The notes under the pieces were generated by a model. The model worked only from the letters and a program-made list of their open reading frames with translations, made no database searches and was not told the DNA's origin. Shown in pieces: positions 48,321-48,393 of a stretch of 48,393 nucleotides of DNA. This DNA comes from Burkholderia aenigmatica. Lineage in GTDB: Bacteria > Pseudomonadota > Gammaproteobacteria > Burkholderiales > Burkholderiaceae. The stretch lies in contig NZ_CABVQC010000070.1 of NCBI RefSeq assembly GCF_902499175.1, positions 1 to 48,393 on the forward strand. Reading direction: 5' to 3'. Each line of letters opens with the position of its first letter. Position 1 is the stretch's first letter. Both the position numbers and the translations under genes were made by a program.

Positions 48321-48393
48321 TAGTGCAGTGTTCCGTTCTGTTTGGAACTTAAGCGACTGTTGGCGCGAATGACCTTCTGCAAGATGTCGCGCG
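48320..48393 (-). mobile_element. End of an IS630-type insertion sequence with transposase C-terminus
   Basis: The minus strand reads RDILQKVIRANSRLSSKQ followed by NGTLH and a TAG stop at 48320-48322, which resembles the C-terminus of IS630-family transposases. The stop codon coincides with a TA dinucleotide at the border with the maltoporin sequence, as expected because IS630 elements insert at and duplicate TA. Only the last 74 bases are in the window, so the family call is from a short piece. The terminal repeat would begin GTGCAGTGTTCCG at 48323. Confidence 0.6.

Overview
The window is GC-rich (most wobble positions G or C), densely coded and looks like accessory or secondary-replicon DNA of a Burkholderia-type betaproteobacterium. 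Support comes from the OmpC-type Gram-negative porin, the maltoporin fragment, the DUF1840 protein, the many one-regulator/one-target pairs and the long spurious reading frames opposite real genes that extreme GC content produces. No rRNA, tRNA or CRISPR array was seen. The species call is inference from gene style, not from a marker gene.

Layout. 1-3436 (minus): part of a branched-chain-amino-acid-type ABC importer (ATPase cut by the left edge, a LivH-LivM fused permease, a periplasmic binding protein). Divergent from it, 3792-7409 (plus): a LysR regulator, a flavin-dependent oxidoreductase and two carboxymuconolactone-decarboxylase/AhpD-like proteins, probably one uptake-plus-oxidation locus. 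7524-8225: a membrane methyltransferase. 8647-11515: an Lrp/AsnC regulator divergent from ornithine cyclodeaminase and a CtlX-like citrulline hydrolase, a citrulline to ornithine to proline route. 11561-19109: a BON protein, porin, sulfatase, MFS transporter and GH3 glycosidase transcribed leftward, with a divergent TetR regulator and a perfect operator-like dyad; this reads as a sulfated-glycoside catabolic operon. 19143-24318: two Hsp70-like proteins and a DUF2760 protein in one tightly coupled operon. 24569-26070: an Rrf2 regulator divergent from a thioredoxin-reductase-like dithiol oxidase candidate. 26192-30206: LysR, a DSD1-type PLP enzyme, a second ornithine-cyclodeaminase-family enzyme and a HAD phosphatase. 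30334-34509: a glutathione transferase, a YCII protein with divergent MarR regulator, and a TetR regulator divergent from a saccharopine-dehydrogenase-like protein plus a PEP-mutase-family lyase. 34575-35327: two unrecognised small proteins. 35687-37137: a cysteine-less CMD protein and an XRE/MmyB-like regulator. 37168-39502: an MFS efflux pump divergent from an AraC regulator. 39573-43230: small proteins, a secreted transglutaminase-like protein and DUF1840. 43518-45488: a large APC/KimA-like permease. 45814-48320: glucokinase, an aldo-keto reductase and the C-terminal third of a maltoporin whose 5' part is cut off by what looks like the end of an IS630-type insertion sequence running off the right edge.

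Taken together the window is a chain of small inducible catabolic and stress modules, each with its own regulator. In at least seven of them an inverted repeat can be seen in the shared promoter region. Functions given are from recognisable motifs and family knowledge read by eye; no database search was possible.
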